This document shows positions 19,400-25,544 of a DNA stretch of 30,902 bases, in pieces. The position numbers and the translations under genes are program-made. The notes under the pieces are model-generated. The model was not told where the DNA came from, ran no database searches, and saw only the letters and a list, made by a program, of their open reading frames with translations. The first letter of the stretch is position 1. The number at the start of each line of letters is the position of its first letter. Source of the DNA: a virus. The stretch is from positions 1 through 30,902 of IMG/VR virus record IMGVR_UViG_3300030451_002304, one strand, 5' to 3'.

Positions 19400-19675
19400 T
19401 TAGAAGGGATAGTCTTCTTTGATTACTGGACGGCGTTCGCAGGTGTGAACTGGCGGTAGCTTCGCTCGTAGGTCTTGAATCTCGGCGCGATCTTCGTCGA
19501 TGCTTTGACGGTAGCGTTGCAACTGAAGCTGTGCGCCTGGCCACGCGTCACCGTATCTGGCAACTTCACCGTAGTATTCCGCTTCGCTGTCTCCAAGTAG
19601 ACATTCAGCTTCATAGAGTACGTCCTCCTTCTCTTGAATGAGTGCGAGTAGGTTTGTTAGTTCTAGGTCTTTCAT
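19400..19675 (-). CDS. 91-aa coiled-coil protein with an SSB-like acidic tip
   Basis: Helical heptads in the first half (LTNLLALIQEKEDVLYEAEC) and again at LQRYRQSIDEDRAEIQDLRA. The last residues EDYPF resemble the DDxPF tip of SSB. Its leader contains AAACGATACT directly before ATG, shared with two neighbours. Function unknown. Confidence 0.65.
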   Translation of the reverse strand: MKDLELTNLLALIQEKEDVLYEAECLLGDSEAEYYGEVARYGDAWPGAQLQLQRYRQSIDEDRAEIQDLRAKLPPVHTCERRPVIKEDYPF

Positions 19676-19700
19676 AGTATCGTTTGTGTTTGTTAGTTGT
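19676..19700 (-). promoter_or_regulatory. Shared translation leader, copy 1
   Basis: AACTAACAAACACAAACGAT then ACT-ATG. Copies 2 and 3 lie at 20021-20040 and 20227-20262 and share AACTAATAAACGATACTATG. Confidence 0.6.
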
Positions 19701-19707
19701 GATTAAA

Positions 19708-19774
19708 TGGTGGAGGTGGGAGGATTTGAACCCCCGTCCTTAGTTCTAGACCAAGTCGATCACCTTACACCCCC
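19708..19774 (-). ncRNA. 67-nt tRNA-like RNA resembling the tmRNA tRNA-like domain (alanine-acceptor type)
   Basis: Read on the minus strand: a 7-bp acceptor stem GGGGGTG/CACCTCC with all pairs formed and a G3.U70 wobble; discriminator A73 and encoded CCA; a 5-bp T-stem GGGGG/CCTCC with canonical loop TTCAAAT; a 5-bp arm CTTGG/CTAAG with a 7-base loop TCTAGAA; and between acceptor and that arm only 12 bases (TAAGGTGATCGA) that form no D-stem. Known: G3.U70 plus A73 is the alanyl-tRNA synthetase signature of tRNA-Ala and tmRNA; tmRNA lacks a D-stem, has a GATTCGAC-like segment in that place (here GATCGAC) and GGAC before the T-stem (here too). So this looks like a tmRNA tRNA-like domain closed by a short hairpin, without mRNA-like part or tag. 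Alternative: a degenerate tRNA with anticodon TAG and an unusual C33. Confidence 0.75.
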
Positions 19775-19819
19775 TGTTAGTTGTTATGCTGCGCGGCATC
19801 GCCTAGCAGTCTCGTTTGA

Positions 19820-19848
19820 ATGCTACAGAAAAAACGTAGCCTTGTCTA
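19820..19848 (-). promoter_or_regulatory. Candidate promoter for the tRNA-like RNA
   Basis: Between the terminator at 19849-19882 and the RNA, the minus strand has TAGACA (19843-19848), a 17-base spacer and TAGCAT (19820-19825). Transcription would begin near 19813 and give a leader of about 40 bases that needs 5' processing. Confidence 0.4.
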
Positions 19849-19882
19849 CCAAAAAAGCCCGCACCGGGTAAGGGTGCGAGCT
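19849..19882 (-). terminator. Terminator of the 42-aa membrane gene
   Basis: Minus strand: AGCTCGCACC pairs with GGTGCGGGCT (10 bp with one T.G), loop CTTACCC, then TTTTTTGG. It isolates the tRNA-like RNA from upstream transcription. Confidence 0.8.
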
Positions 19883-19891
19883 ATTGGTTAG

Positions 19892-20020
19892 TTATAGATG
19901 TTCTATTATAATTGTAACCGCTAGCAGTATGCCGCCAACGATGATGCTCCAGAATACGATGTACGCACTCTCCTCTTGCTGGTCTGTCTTGACTAGCTTG
20001 TTTGGTTTTTTAATTTTCAT
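19892..20020 (-). CDS. 42-aa membrane protein
   Basis: Start 20020 (MKIKKPNKLVKTDQQ) lies 11 bases after the upstream stop and directly after AAACGATACT; a longer frame from 20080 would overlap the previous gene. Residues about 20-40 (SAYIVFWSIIVGGILLAVTI) form one membrane span with a basic N-terminus, so the protein is probably C-tail anchored. It ends at its own terminator. Function unknown. Confidence 0.6.
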   Translation of the reverse strand: MKIKKPNKLVKTDQQEESAYIVFWSIIVGGILLAVTIIIEHL

Positions 20021-20031
20021 AGTATCGTTTA

Positions 20032-20226
20032 TTAGTTTGAGGGTTGTTCTGCAAGGATTGCTGTTGCCTTCTCTTTGCACTTATCGAATAAAGCTCGATC
20101 TGCTATTTGAGTTTTAAAGCCCTTAGCAGCTCCCATCCATACGGATTCACAGGAACCTTTAGCTTTGCTGTAAAGATCGTGCGCCAGGTCGGCTTGTGCA
20201 ATATAATATTGAATGCTTTTTTTCAT
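20032..20226 (-). CDS. 64-aa hypothetical protein
   Basis: MKKSIQYYIAQADLAHDLYS then KAKGSCESVWMGAAKGFKTQ: helical, Ala/Lys-rich, with two cysteines. The leader has a tandem CGATAC/AACTAATAAA/CGATAC pattern before ATG. No family recognised. Confidence 0.6.
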   Translation of the reverse strand: MKKSIQYYIAQADLAHDLYSKAKGSCESVWMGAAKGFKTQIADRALFDKCKEKATAILAEQPSN

Positions 20227-20284
20227 AGTATCGTTTATTAGTTGTATCGTTTATGTTATTGGTTCGCCGGCGATGTCCGACACC

Positions 20285-20314
20285 CAAAAAGCCCCGCCCT
20301 TGTGAGGCGAGGCT
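20285..20314 (-). terminator. Terminator between small early genes
   Basis: Minus strand: AGCCTCGCC/GGCGGGGCT (9 bp, one T.G), loop TCACAAG, then TTTTTGGGTG. It shares its tail with the terminators at 20818 and 21249. Confidence 0.8.
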
Positions 20315-20321
20315 GTTAGCT

Positions 20322-20768
20322 TTAGTCAATATGCGGTTGAAGTTTGGTCTGTAGGGTTGCAACTACCTTAGAGACAAACGGCTCCAATTGCTTGTTGAGT
20401 TCATCGCGTGCAATGGCATCCACTATAGAGTGACTAAGCTTTGTTATAAGGTCGTCTAACTCATCTTGGTCGTCTGGTTCAACTAGTGCGGTTGCATCCC
20501 AGTAATATTGTCGGTCTTCTTCAGTCCAAGCGAACCTTGCAAGATTAACAATGTTCCAAGCATCGCGGTAATACATGCTAAGATTCTCAGCAATGTAGTT
20601 CTGCGTTTCATAAAGCCAATCTTCAAACATGTTCAACCAATCGGTATCGTTATGTTCAAGGTAGTAAGCTATGATTTTTTTCCTAAGCTGCATCTCTTCG
20701 TCTTTGATTGCATCTTGGACGCGGTCGCGTACGTGGAACTGTATGTCTTCAAATGTTTCTAGTTTCAT
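20322..20768 (-). CDS. 148-aa acidic hypothetical protein
   Basis: Acidic, aromatic-rich and mostly helical: MKLETFEDIQFHVRDRVQDA, HNDTDWLNMFEDWLYETQNY, ALVEPDDQDELDDLITKLSH. Strong negative charge plus many Trp/Tyr is a feature of some phage anti-host (DNA-mimic-like) early proteins, but this is only a hint. Flanked by its own terminator on both sides. Confidence 0.65.
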   Translation of the reverse strand: MKLETFEDIQFHVRDRVQDAIKDEEMQLRKKIIAYYLEHNDTDWLNMFEDWLYETQNYIAENLSMYYRDAWNIVNLARFAWTEEDRQYYWDATALVEPDDQDELDDLITKLSHSIVDAIARDELNKQLEPFVSKVVATLQTKLQPHID

Positions 20769-20817
20769 GATATTATATTAGTTTTTGTTAGTTGGTCGTA
20801 AGCAGTATGCTTACACC

Positions 20818-20848
20818 CAAAAAGCCCACACCTTGCAGGGTGTGAGCT
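20818..20848 (-). terminator. Terminator between small early genes
   Basis: Minus strand: AGCTCACACC/GGTGTGGGCT (10 bp), loop CTGCAA, then TTTTTGGGTGTAAGC. A second small hairpin GTAAGCA-TAC-TGCTTAC follows directly. Confidence 0.85.
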
Positions 20849-20866
20849 TGTTTGATTATTATCAGA

Positions 20867-21199
20867 CTACCAGTCGGCTTGCCAGAACTTGTTGGCAATG
20901 GCATCCTCTAACTCTTTGACCATCTCAATGGTTTCTTCTAAGGTTTCGCACGTCACGAACTCAGATTCATCTCCGCATTTCACCGCGTAGTTGCTAACCT
21001 GTTCTGCATCAATATTGGATTGCGTAGAGTTAGGCAGCAGGACAGTCATATAATCTGGATAATCTGGGTTGGGAATGCTTCTACTTATAGATGCCACCAA
21101 GTCATTAGCGTAGGACGAATCCGACCAATGGCTCCCAAGTGTTTGAATTAGATTATTCATTATAGGTTGAGCTAGTTTTGGATTGTGGTGATTATACAT
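20867..21199 (-). CDS. 110-aa hypothetical protein
   Basis: Start 21199 (MYNHHNPKLAQPIMNNLIQT) follows the terminator and leader; the longer frame from 21604 runs through the neighbouring gene and is rejected. Acidic C-terminal half (CETLEETIEMVKELEDAIAN). DYPDYMTVLLPNS in the middle. Function unknown. Confidence 0.65.
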   Translation of the reverse strand: MYNHHNPKLAQPIMNNLIQTLGSHWSDSSYANDLVASISRSIPNPDYPDYMTVLLPNSTQSNIDAEQVSNYAVKCGDESEFVTCETLEETIEMVKELEDAIANKFWQADW

Positions 21200-21248
21200 A
21201 TTTTTGATTTTTTTTGTTAGTTGGTTTGTAAGTCGGACGCTTACACCC

Positions 21249-21279
21249 AAAAAGCCCCCTAGCGAATAGCTAGGAGGCT
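21249..21279 (-). terminator. Terminator between small early genes
   Basis: Minus strand: AGCCTCCTAGC/GCTAGGGGGCT (11 bp, one T.G), loop TATTC, then TTTTTGGGTGTAAGC. Confidence 0.85.
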
Positions 21280-21290
21280 GTATAGTTTTC

Positions 21291-21734
21291 CTATTGGAAG
21301 TAGAGCGGTCTTGCCCACTCTTGGAGTTCTTCAAGTGTCTTGAATTCCGCGTCATCGCGAGCAATACAACAGTAGTATGGATACTCTTTTTCTTCTGGAA
21401 AAAATAAGTAATGCCATCCCGTTGCTTTGCACTTGTGGACTTCAACATTCTTAGTGCCTTTGATTCCTTCCACGTGTTCAATAACGTCGTAGGTATCGCA
21501 CTCGCTAGGATCGATCTTTTCGCACTCTGCAAAAAGCGAGCTAGCAAGTCTTGAATAAGAAAGCTTGCTTTCAATCTCGCCCTTTTCCTTAGTGCGTTCT
21601 TCAAGGAAATACTCTGCTTGATTCTTTTGAGTATTCCAGTGATTTATTGCACCTTGCACCTTGTAAAGGCGTGCTTCAAGGCGTTGAATTTGCTTTTCAC
21701 TAAGGATAGACTGATCGTGAATTTCGTTTTTCAT
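21291..21734 (-). CDS. 147-aa hypothetical protein, N-terminal coiled coil
   Basis: MKNEIHDQSILSEKQIQRLE then a coiled coil to about residue 60. The C-terminal half has cysteines (FAECEKIDPSECDTY, KCKATGWHYLFFPEE, YYCCIARDD) and ends LEELQEWARPLYFQ. First well-supported gene of the leftward block. Leader AACTAATACAAAAATTAAAACT precedes ATG. No family recognised. Confidence 0.65.
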   Translation of the reverse strand: MKNEIHDQSILSEKQIQRLEARLYKVQGAINHWNTQKNQAEYFLEERTKEKGEIESKLSYSRLASSLFAECEKIDPSECDTYDVIEHVEGIKGTKNVEVHKCKATGWHYLFFPEEKEYPYYCCIARDDAEFKTLEELQEWARPLYFQ

Positions 21735-21750
21735 AGTTTTAATTTTTGTA

Positions 21751-21846
21751 TTAGTTGGCTCTCCCTATTTTATGGACGGCTTGAGACTCCCACGGAATTG
21801 TGGCTAGGTTACCAACTATGTCCCCCTTTACTAAGTCGTCATACAT
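21751..21846 (-). CDS. Possible 31-aa leader peptide
   Basis: Frame MYDDLVKGDIVGNLATIPWE then SQAVHKIGRAN, stopping in the AACTAA leader of the next gene. GCAGGG lies just before ATG. Composition is protein-like, but the length is too small to be sure. Confidence 0.3.
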   Translation of the reverse strand: MYDDLVKGDIVGNLATIPWESQAVHKIGRAN

Positions 21847-22283
21847 CCCTGCTTTACCAACAGAGAGAAGTTAGCGGTAGGACTGTCAAAGAACGGAACT
21901 GCACCCCCCAAGATGCACACCTTGCAACCTTATGCAAGCTTTTATTTCCAGATAGTTATTTCCCCTTGTGGCTTCCATTTCCGTGACTCCGTAGCATCCC
22001 CCTTCTTAGCCCCTTTATACGTGGCACTTGCTCCGAATCTGCCTCGCTGCGAGCCTCTCCTGCATGGATTGAATTAGGGAAAGATGCTGCGAATCCTTTC
22101 CGCTTCTGATAAATAAATAATTCCCTCACATGTGAACCCGGCTGCCACCCGGTAACTCGAGTTTCATAAATCATTGATAGCCAACGTAAAACAAGATCAG
22201 CAAACTCGATAAATCTGCAACGGGGGAGGAGGGGGTCAGCATCGAGCGCGACTAGAATAGTATATATCATCCAACGCCCCTCT
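21847..22283 (-). other. 437-base early leader region, no confident gene
   Basis: Only a weak minus frame exists (ATG 22270 to 21956, 104 codons, ends LRSHGNGSHKGK), basic and without family likeness. I see no tRNA, no iteron array and no clear origin. Because it follows the leftward promoter it should be transcribed as a long leader. Confidence 0.4.
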
Positions 22284-22308
22284 AAAAAATACAAGCCTCA
22301 TGGGGCTT
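22284..22308 (-). terminator. Attenuator-like hairpin in the leftward leader
   Basis: Minus strand AAGCC/GGCTT with loop CCATGA, then GTATTTTTT. It lies about 70 bases after the predicted leftward start site, so it could end a short leader RNA or gate the early genes. Confidence 0.45.
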
Positions 22309-22384
22309 ACTATCCTAGGACTCCCCCTGTACTACTCAGTAGGGTTACTGCTCTAATCATCCTTTGTTCCAGCGGAGAATCCGG

Positions 22385-22413
22385 ATTCTATGTAGCCGAA
22401 AAATACGTGTCAA
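22385..22413 (-). promoter_or_regulatory. Leftward early promoter
   Basis: Minus strand TTGACA (22408-22413, six of six), 17-base spacer, TAGAAT (22385-22390, five of six). The best promoter in the window; start near 22378. It should drive the early leftward block. Confidence 0.7.
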
Positions 22414-22429
22414 GCATAAAATCTTGACA
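22408..22429. promoter_or_regulatory. Inverted repeat joining two divergent -35 boxes
   Basis: TGTCAAG and CTTGACA, perfect 7-base arms separated by 8 bases (CATAAAAT). Each arm holds the -35 box of one divergent promoter, so a symmetric repressor or activator could control both. Confidence 0.6.
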
Positions 22430-22452
22430 TTTATCTAAGTGCCTCCTATCAA
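22424..22452 (+). promoter_or_regulatory. Rightward promoter of the packaging operon
   Basis: TTGACA (22424-22429), 17-base spacer, TATCAA (22447-22452, four of six). The start site would be only a few bases before ATG 22461, so the mRNA would be nearly leaderless unless another start is used. Confidence 0.5.
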
Positions 22453-22460
22453 AAGAGATA

Positions 22461-23033
22461 ATGAGTGCAATCAATCCAAGCCCTGAGGAGATGCGACTGG
22501 ACCTGATGGCCAGTATATCTGAGAGTATTCAGGCGGTCAGCAAGGAGAAGGAGGCTATGAAGGTCAATAGCCTAAGCCGCGCTAATCCAGGGAAGGTGGC
22601 TGAAATACTTTATCACTACGCTATGGGCGAGACTCAGACCAAGATGGTAAAGAAGTATAAGTTCAATCGAGATACTGTGATCTCAGTTCTAACTGATTAT
22701 GCTGACCACATAGGGAAGTTCCGAGAGGTAACTGGCCGACTAGCGGCCAGAAACTATATGAATTTGTCCTCACTGGAAGAAGACCTCATTGAGAAAGTCC
22801 GTAGTAGGTTGGAGGGTGATCCGGACTTCGAGGTATCATTCCGTGACCTAAAGGAGCTATCCATAGCCAAAGCGAATGCAGGTAGGGAGGCTTTGACTGC
22901 TAGAGGTGAAGCTACGCAGATCACGGAAGACAGGAAGGTCTTCACGCAGGATGACTACGAGGCTACCATCAAGGCAGCGAGGGCTAGGATAGAGGAAGCT
23001 AAGACAATAGAGGCAGAGGTTAAAGATGCCTAA
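22461..23033 (+). CDS. terS: Terminase small subunit (probable)
   Basis: 190 residues directly before the large terminase. A helix-turn-helix-like segment lies at about 47-75 (AEILYHYAMGETQTKMVKKY then KFNRDTVISVLTDY), followed by helical RNYMNLSSLEEDLIEKVRSR and a basic/acidic helical tail. This order (DNA-binding N-terminus, helical oligomerisation part) suits TerS, which recognises phage DNA for packaging. Called by position and layout; sequence likeness is weak. Confidence 0.65.
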   Translation: MSAINPSPEEMRLDLMASISESIQAVSKEKEAMKVNSLSRANPGKVAEILYHYAMGETQTKMVKKYKFNRDTVISVLTDYADHIGKFREVTGRLAARNYMNLSSLEEDLIEKVRSRLEGDPDFEVSFRDLKELSIAKANAGREALTARGEATQITEDRKVFTQDDYEATIKAARARIEEAKTIEAEVKDA

Positions 23034-23274
23034 GTCAATCACGGATCCTAGCTATGACCCGATCTACGACCAGATTCGTGGTATCCTGGGAGAACATTTT
23101 GAGAACTACTGCTTCATAGTCATGAACGAGCAGGGTGAACTATTCTATGATTACAATCACCTGCCAGCAGGGAGGATGCTTTTGCATGAGATGCAGAAGG
23201 AACTTAGTGACGGTGGCATAAACTTTGAGTGGGAGTTCGAGAATGACCCCGATGACCTTGAGGAAGAAGAATGA
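23026..23274 (+). CDS. 82-aa hypothetical protein between terminase genes
   Basis: Overlaps TerS by 8 bases and TerL by 4 (ATGA). ENYCFIVMNEQGELFYDYNH then AGRMLLHEMQKEL is a compact alpha/beta protein with an acidic tail (DPDDLEEEE). I recall similar short proteins beside terminase in marine phages. Function unknown. Confidence 0.7.
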   Translation: MPKSITDPSYDPIYDQIRGILGEHFENYCFIVMNEQGELFYDYNHLPAGRMLLHEMQKELSDGGINFEWEFENDPDDLEEEE

Positions 23275-24920
23275 CCATTGAGTTCACAAAGCATCCAGTC
23301 CTAGAAGCCCCTACCGATGAAGAGATCGTTGTCCTCGGTGAGGCGGATCCTAAGCTGTTGGTTCAGCTGCACGAGGCTCACGAGGGTAGGATTCAGTCAG
23401 CACGGGAGGACCCACTGCGTCACGGATTTGAGCTAACCGGGTGGAGCCGAATGCGGAATGCGCTGAAGGATTACGATGAGGTTATTACCTTTGGTGGGAA
23501 CAGAAGCGGCAAGACAACGGGATGCGCCAAGATGGTCATGGAGGCCGTGACCGAGAACATGGACGGACACGTTGTATGCTTCAGCCAGAATGCGGACACA
23601 TCGATCAAGGTGCAGCAAGCTGCCGTCTGGGAGATGATGCCTAGGGAGTTCCGTAGGAAGACCAAGAGTATCGATGGTTACATTAACTTCAGTATGCAGA
23701 ACGGGTTCACGGGCAGTTCCTTTATCTTCCCGGACACAAGGACTAGAGTGGACTTCAAGACTTACACCCAGTTCAGTAATAACCAGACCATCCTAGAAGG
23801 TTTTGAGTTCGGTTTCCGTAACCCTACGGGAATGAATATAGGAGCCTGGCTGGACGAATACTTGGGGGACGCTGCGCTAGTCAACACCCTACGCTTTCGT
23901 CTTGCGACCAGAGACAGTAAGATGCTTTTGGGATTCACGCCGATTGATGGGTACACGCCATTCGTTTCGGATTACCTCAAGGGTGCTGAGACACTGGAGA
24001 CTAAGTCCGCGTCACTACTAGACGGAGAACAAGTTCCGGTGATTCAATACAGCCCTGAGCGAGATGCCGGCGTTGTCTACCTGCACTCTGACGAAAACCC
24101 CTTTGGCGGTTATGACCGCATAGCCAAGGACCTAAAGAACGCTAGCCGTGATACGATCATGGTTCGTGCCTACGGACTGCCCACGAAGTCAATGACTTCA
24201 CTGCTGCCGAACTTCAGCCCAGAGGTCAATGTCCTCAGCAACACGCCAAACAAGTATGGTATGTCCTTCCCCGACAAGGACTCCCTCACATGGTATCAAG
24301 TAGTTGACCCCGCCTTTGCGCGGAACTACGTGGCGATATGGGCAGGTGTCTCGCAGGACGAGGAGATATTTATACGCAGGGAGTGGCCGGACAGAGATAC
24401 CTACGGCGAATGGGCCTTGTTCGGTGACCCGAAGTGGCGCAAGGGTCCAGCTGCGGACAAGATAGGCTACGATGTGGAGAGGTACTGCGAACTCTTTCAG
24501 GACATAGAAGAAGAACTAGGTATCGAGGTTGTGGAACGTATAGGTGACTCTAGGTTCTTTGCCAAGGAGAACGAGAACAACGTGGATCTATTCACGGCCT
24601 TCTATGACTACGGAATGAACTTTACGCCGTCGGACGGACAGCAGGAGGGCATAGGTAACACCAGCCTGGACGATTGGTTCTTCTATAATCCGAACTACGA
24701 CCTTGATCCTGCCAACAGACCAAGGTGCTACGTGCATGAGGACTGCGGGAATCTTATTGAGAGCATGATTAATTACAATGCAGCCGGCAAAGCCGACGAA
24801 GCACTCAAGGACTTTTTTGATCTCATCCGTTATTTGCGAATGTCAAATGGCGGTATGGGTCCTGACTACTTTGCATCCTCCGATATGGGGATCACCAGAA
24901 AACAACAAGGAGGATACTAA
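23271..24920 (+). CDS. terL: Terminase large subunit
   Basis: 549 residues. ATPase: Walker A GGNRSGKTT (75-83), Walker B IGAWLDE (190-196), coupling motif LLGFTP (219-224). Nuclease: VVDPAF (344-349), IGDSR (424-428) and DFFDLIRY (514-521) supply the acidic residues of the RNase H-like fold. It drives DNA into the procapsid through the portal and cuts the concatemer. Start overlaps the upstream stop. The 3' end encodes QQGGY from a strong ribosome site for the next gene. Confidence 0.95.
   Translation: MTIEFTKHPVLEAPTDEEIVVLGEADPKLLVQLHEAHEGRIQSAREDPLRHGFELTGWSRMRNALKDYDEVITFGGNRSGKTTGCAKMVMEAVTENMDGHVVCFSQNADTSIKVQQAAVWEMMPREFRRKTKSIDGYINFSMQNGFTGSSFIFPDTRTRVDFKTYTQFSNNQTILEGFEFGFRNPTGMNIGAWLDEYLGDAALVNTLRFRLATRDSKMLLGFTPIDGYTPFVSDYLKGAETLETKSASLLDGEQVPVIQYSPERDAGVVYLHSDENPFGGYDRIAKDLKNASRDTIMVRAYGLPTKSMTSLLPNFSPEVNVLSNTPNKYGMSFPDKDSLTWYQVVDPAFARNYVAIWAGVSQDEEIFIRREWPDRDTYGEWALFGDPKWRKGPAADKIGYDVERYCELFQDIEEELGIEVVERIGDSRFFAKENENNVDLFTAFYDYGMNFTPSDGQQEGIGNTSLDDWFFYNPNYDLDPANRPRCYVHEDCGNLIESMINYNAAGKADEALKDFFDLIRYLRMSNGGMGPDYFASSDMGITRKQQGGY
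24907..24913 (+). promoter_or_regulatory. Strong Shine-Dalgarno inside the terminase 3' end
   Basis: AAGGAGG six bases before ATG 24920. It is one of few clear Shine-Dalgarno sites in the window; most starts lack one. Confidence 0.7.
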
Positions 24921-25291
24921 TGAAAGTAAAACTAACTGAGTTCGCCGAGTATCACGATACTGACTTCGACGAAGCTCTAAAAATAGCTAAAGAAAAACTA
25001 CCGCAGGAATACATTAGCGGCAAAGGCAAGAACACCTGGATCAGTCCAGAGGGACAGGACATCCTGTGCGATGGTTTGTTCATCAACGAAATAATACCTA
25101 AACACTTCAGGGGTAAGGTGTTATCAATTTGTCCGAATCCTAGATTCAACATGGTTCACTTTGTAGAGATAGGAAAAAAGGTTCCTGTCCTGATGCCTAA
25201 CAGATTGAAGGATAAGTTCTTGGGTAAGATGATCTGCTTTGAGGTAATCGAATCCGAGACAGGGGTCAGCTATCGTTATGTCAAAGGTTGA
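24920..25291 (+). CDS. 123-aa hypothetical protein
   Basis: ATG overlaps the TerL stop (TAATG). FRGKVLSICPNPRFNMVHFV and VPVLMPNRLKDKFLGKMICF suggest a small beta-barrel; the Lys-rich N-terminus is helical. It lies between terminase and portal and is coupled to both sides. No family recognised. Confidence 0.7.
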   Translation: MKVKLTEFAEYHDTDFDEALKIAKEKLPQEYISGKGKNTWISPEGQDILCDGLFINEIIPKHFRGKVLSICPNPRFNMVHFVEIGKKVPVLMPNRLKDKFLGKMICFEVIESETGVSYRYVKG

Positions 25292-25544
25292 TAGAACAAA
25301 GATATTCTATGACAGGAATCCTCTAACCGGACAAGTAGAGGACGAGAACCTGACTCTGGATTACAAGTGGAACCAGCAGAACAGGGATCGTCTCATAATG
25401 TGGGAGACATTCAAGCGGTATGTGAAGCATGAATCCAAAGTCCCCATGACAAACATAGAGTTATGTGATAAGATAGGCAGTTCTAGGACTCATCTTGCTA
25501 GCATGATTCAACTAATAAAAGATAGACTAAATGCAGAACAGTAA
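25278..25544 (+). CDS. 88-aa hypothetical protein
   Basis: MSKVDRTKIFYDRNPLTGQV and a C-terminal helix-turn-helix-like stretch (NIELCDKIGSSRTHLASMIQ). Overlaps both neighbours by 14 bases. Could bind DNA, but I recognise no family. Confidence 0.65.
   Translation: MSKVDRTKIFYDRNPLTGQVEDENLTLDYKWNQQNRDRLIMWETFKRYVKHESKVPMTNIELCDKIGSSRTHLASMIQLIKDRLNAEQ

Noticed and set aside
19708-19740. attP site made from the 3' end of a host tmRNA or tRNA gene
   Set aside because: A pure attP copy would not need a matching 5' acceptor strand and a second arm, and no integrase is seen. It stays possible if the integrase is outside the window.
19780-19830. GCA-GCA-TAA and a GCA resume-like codon upstream of the tRNA-like RNA, looking like a tmRNA tag
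   Set aside because: The acceptor 5' strand GGGGGTG lies downstream of it, so this stretch is outside the folded RNA; the frames give either a short AFKRDC stop or an Arg/Cys-rich tag unlike known ones.
21200-21604. N-terminal extension of the 110-aa gene to 245 aa
   Set aside because: It runs out of frame through the 147-aa gene and across a clear terminator.
21956-22294. 112-codon minus frame in the control region
   Set aside because: TTG start, no family likeness, odd composition; kept only as a weak note.
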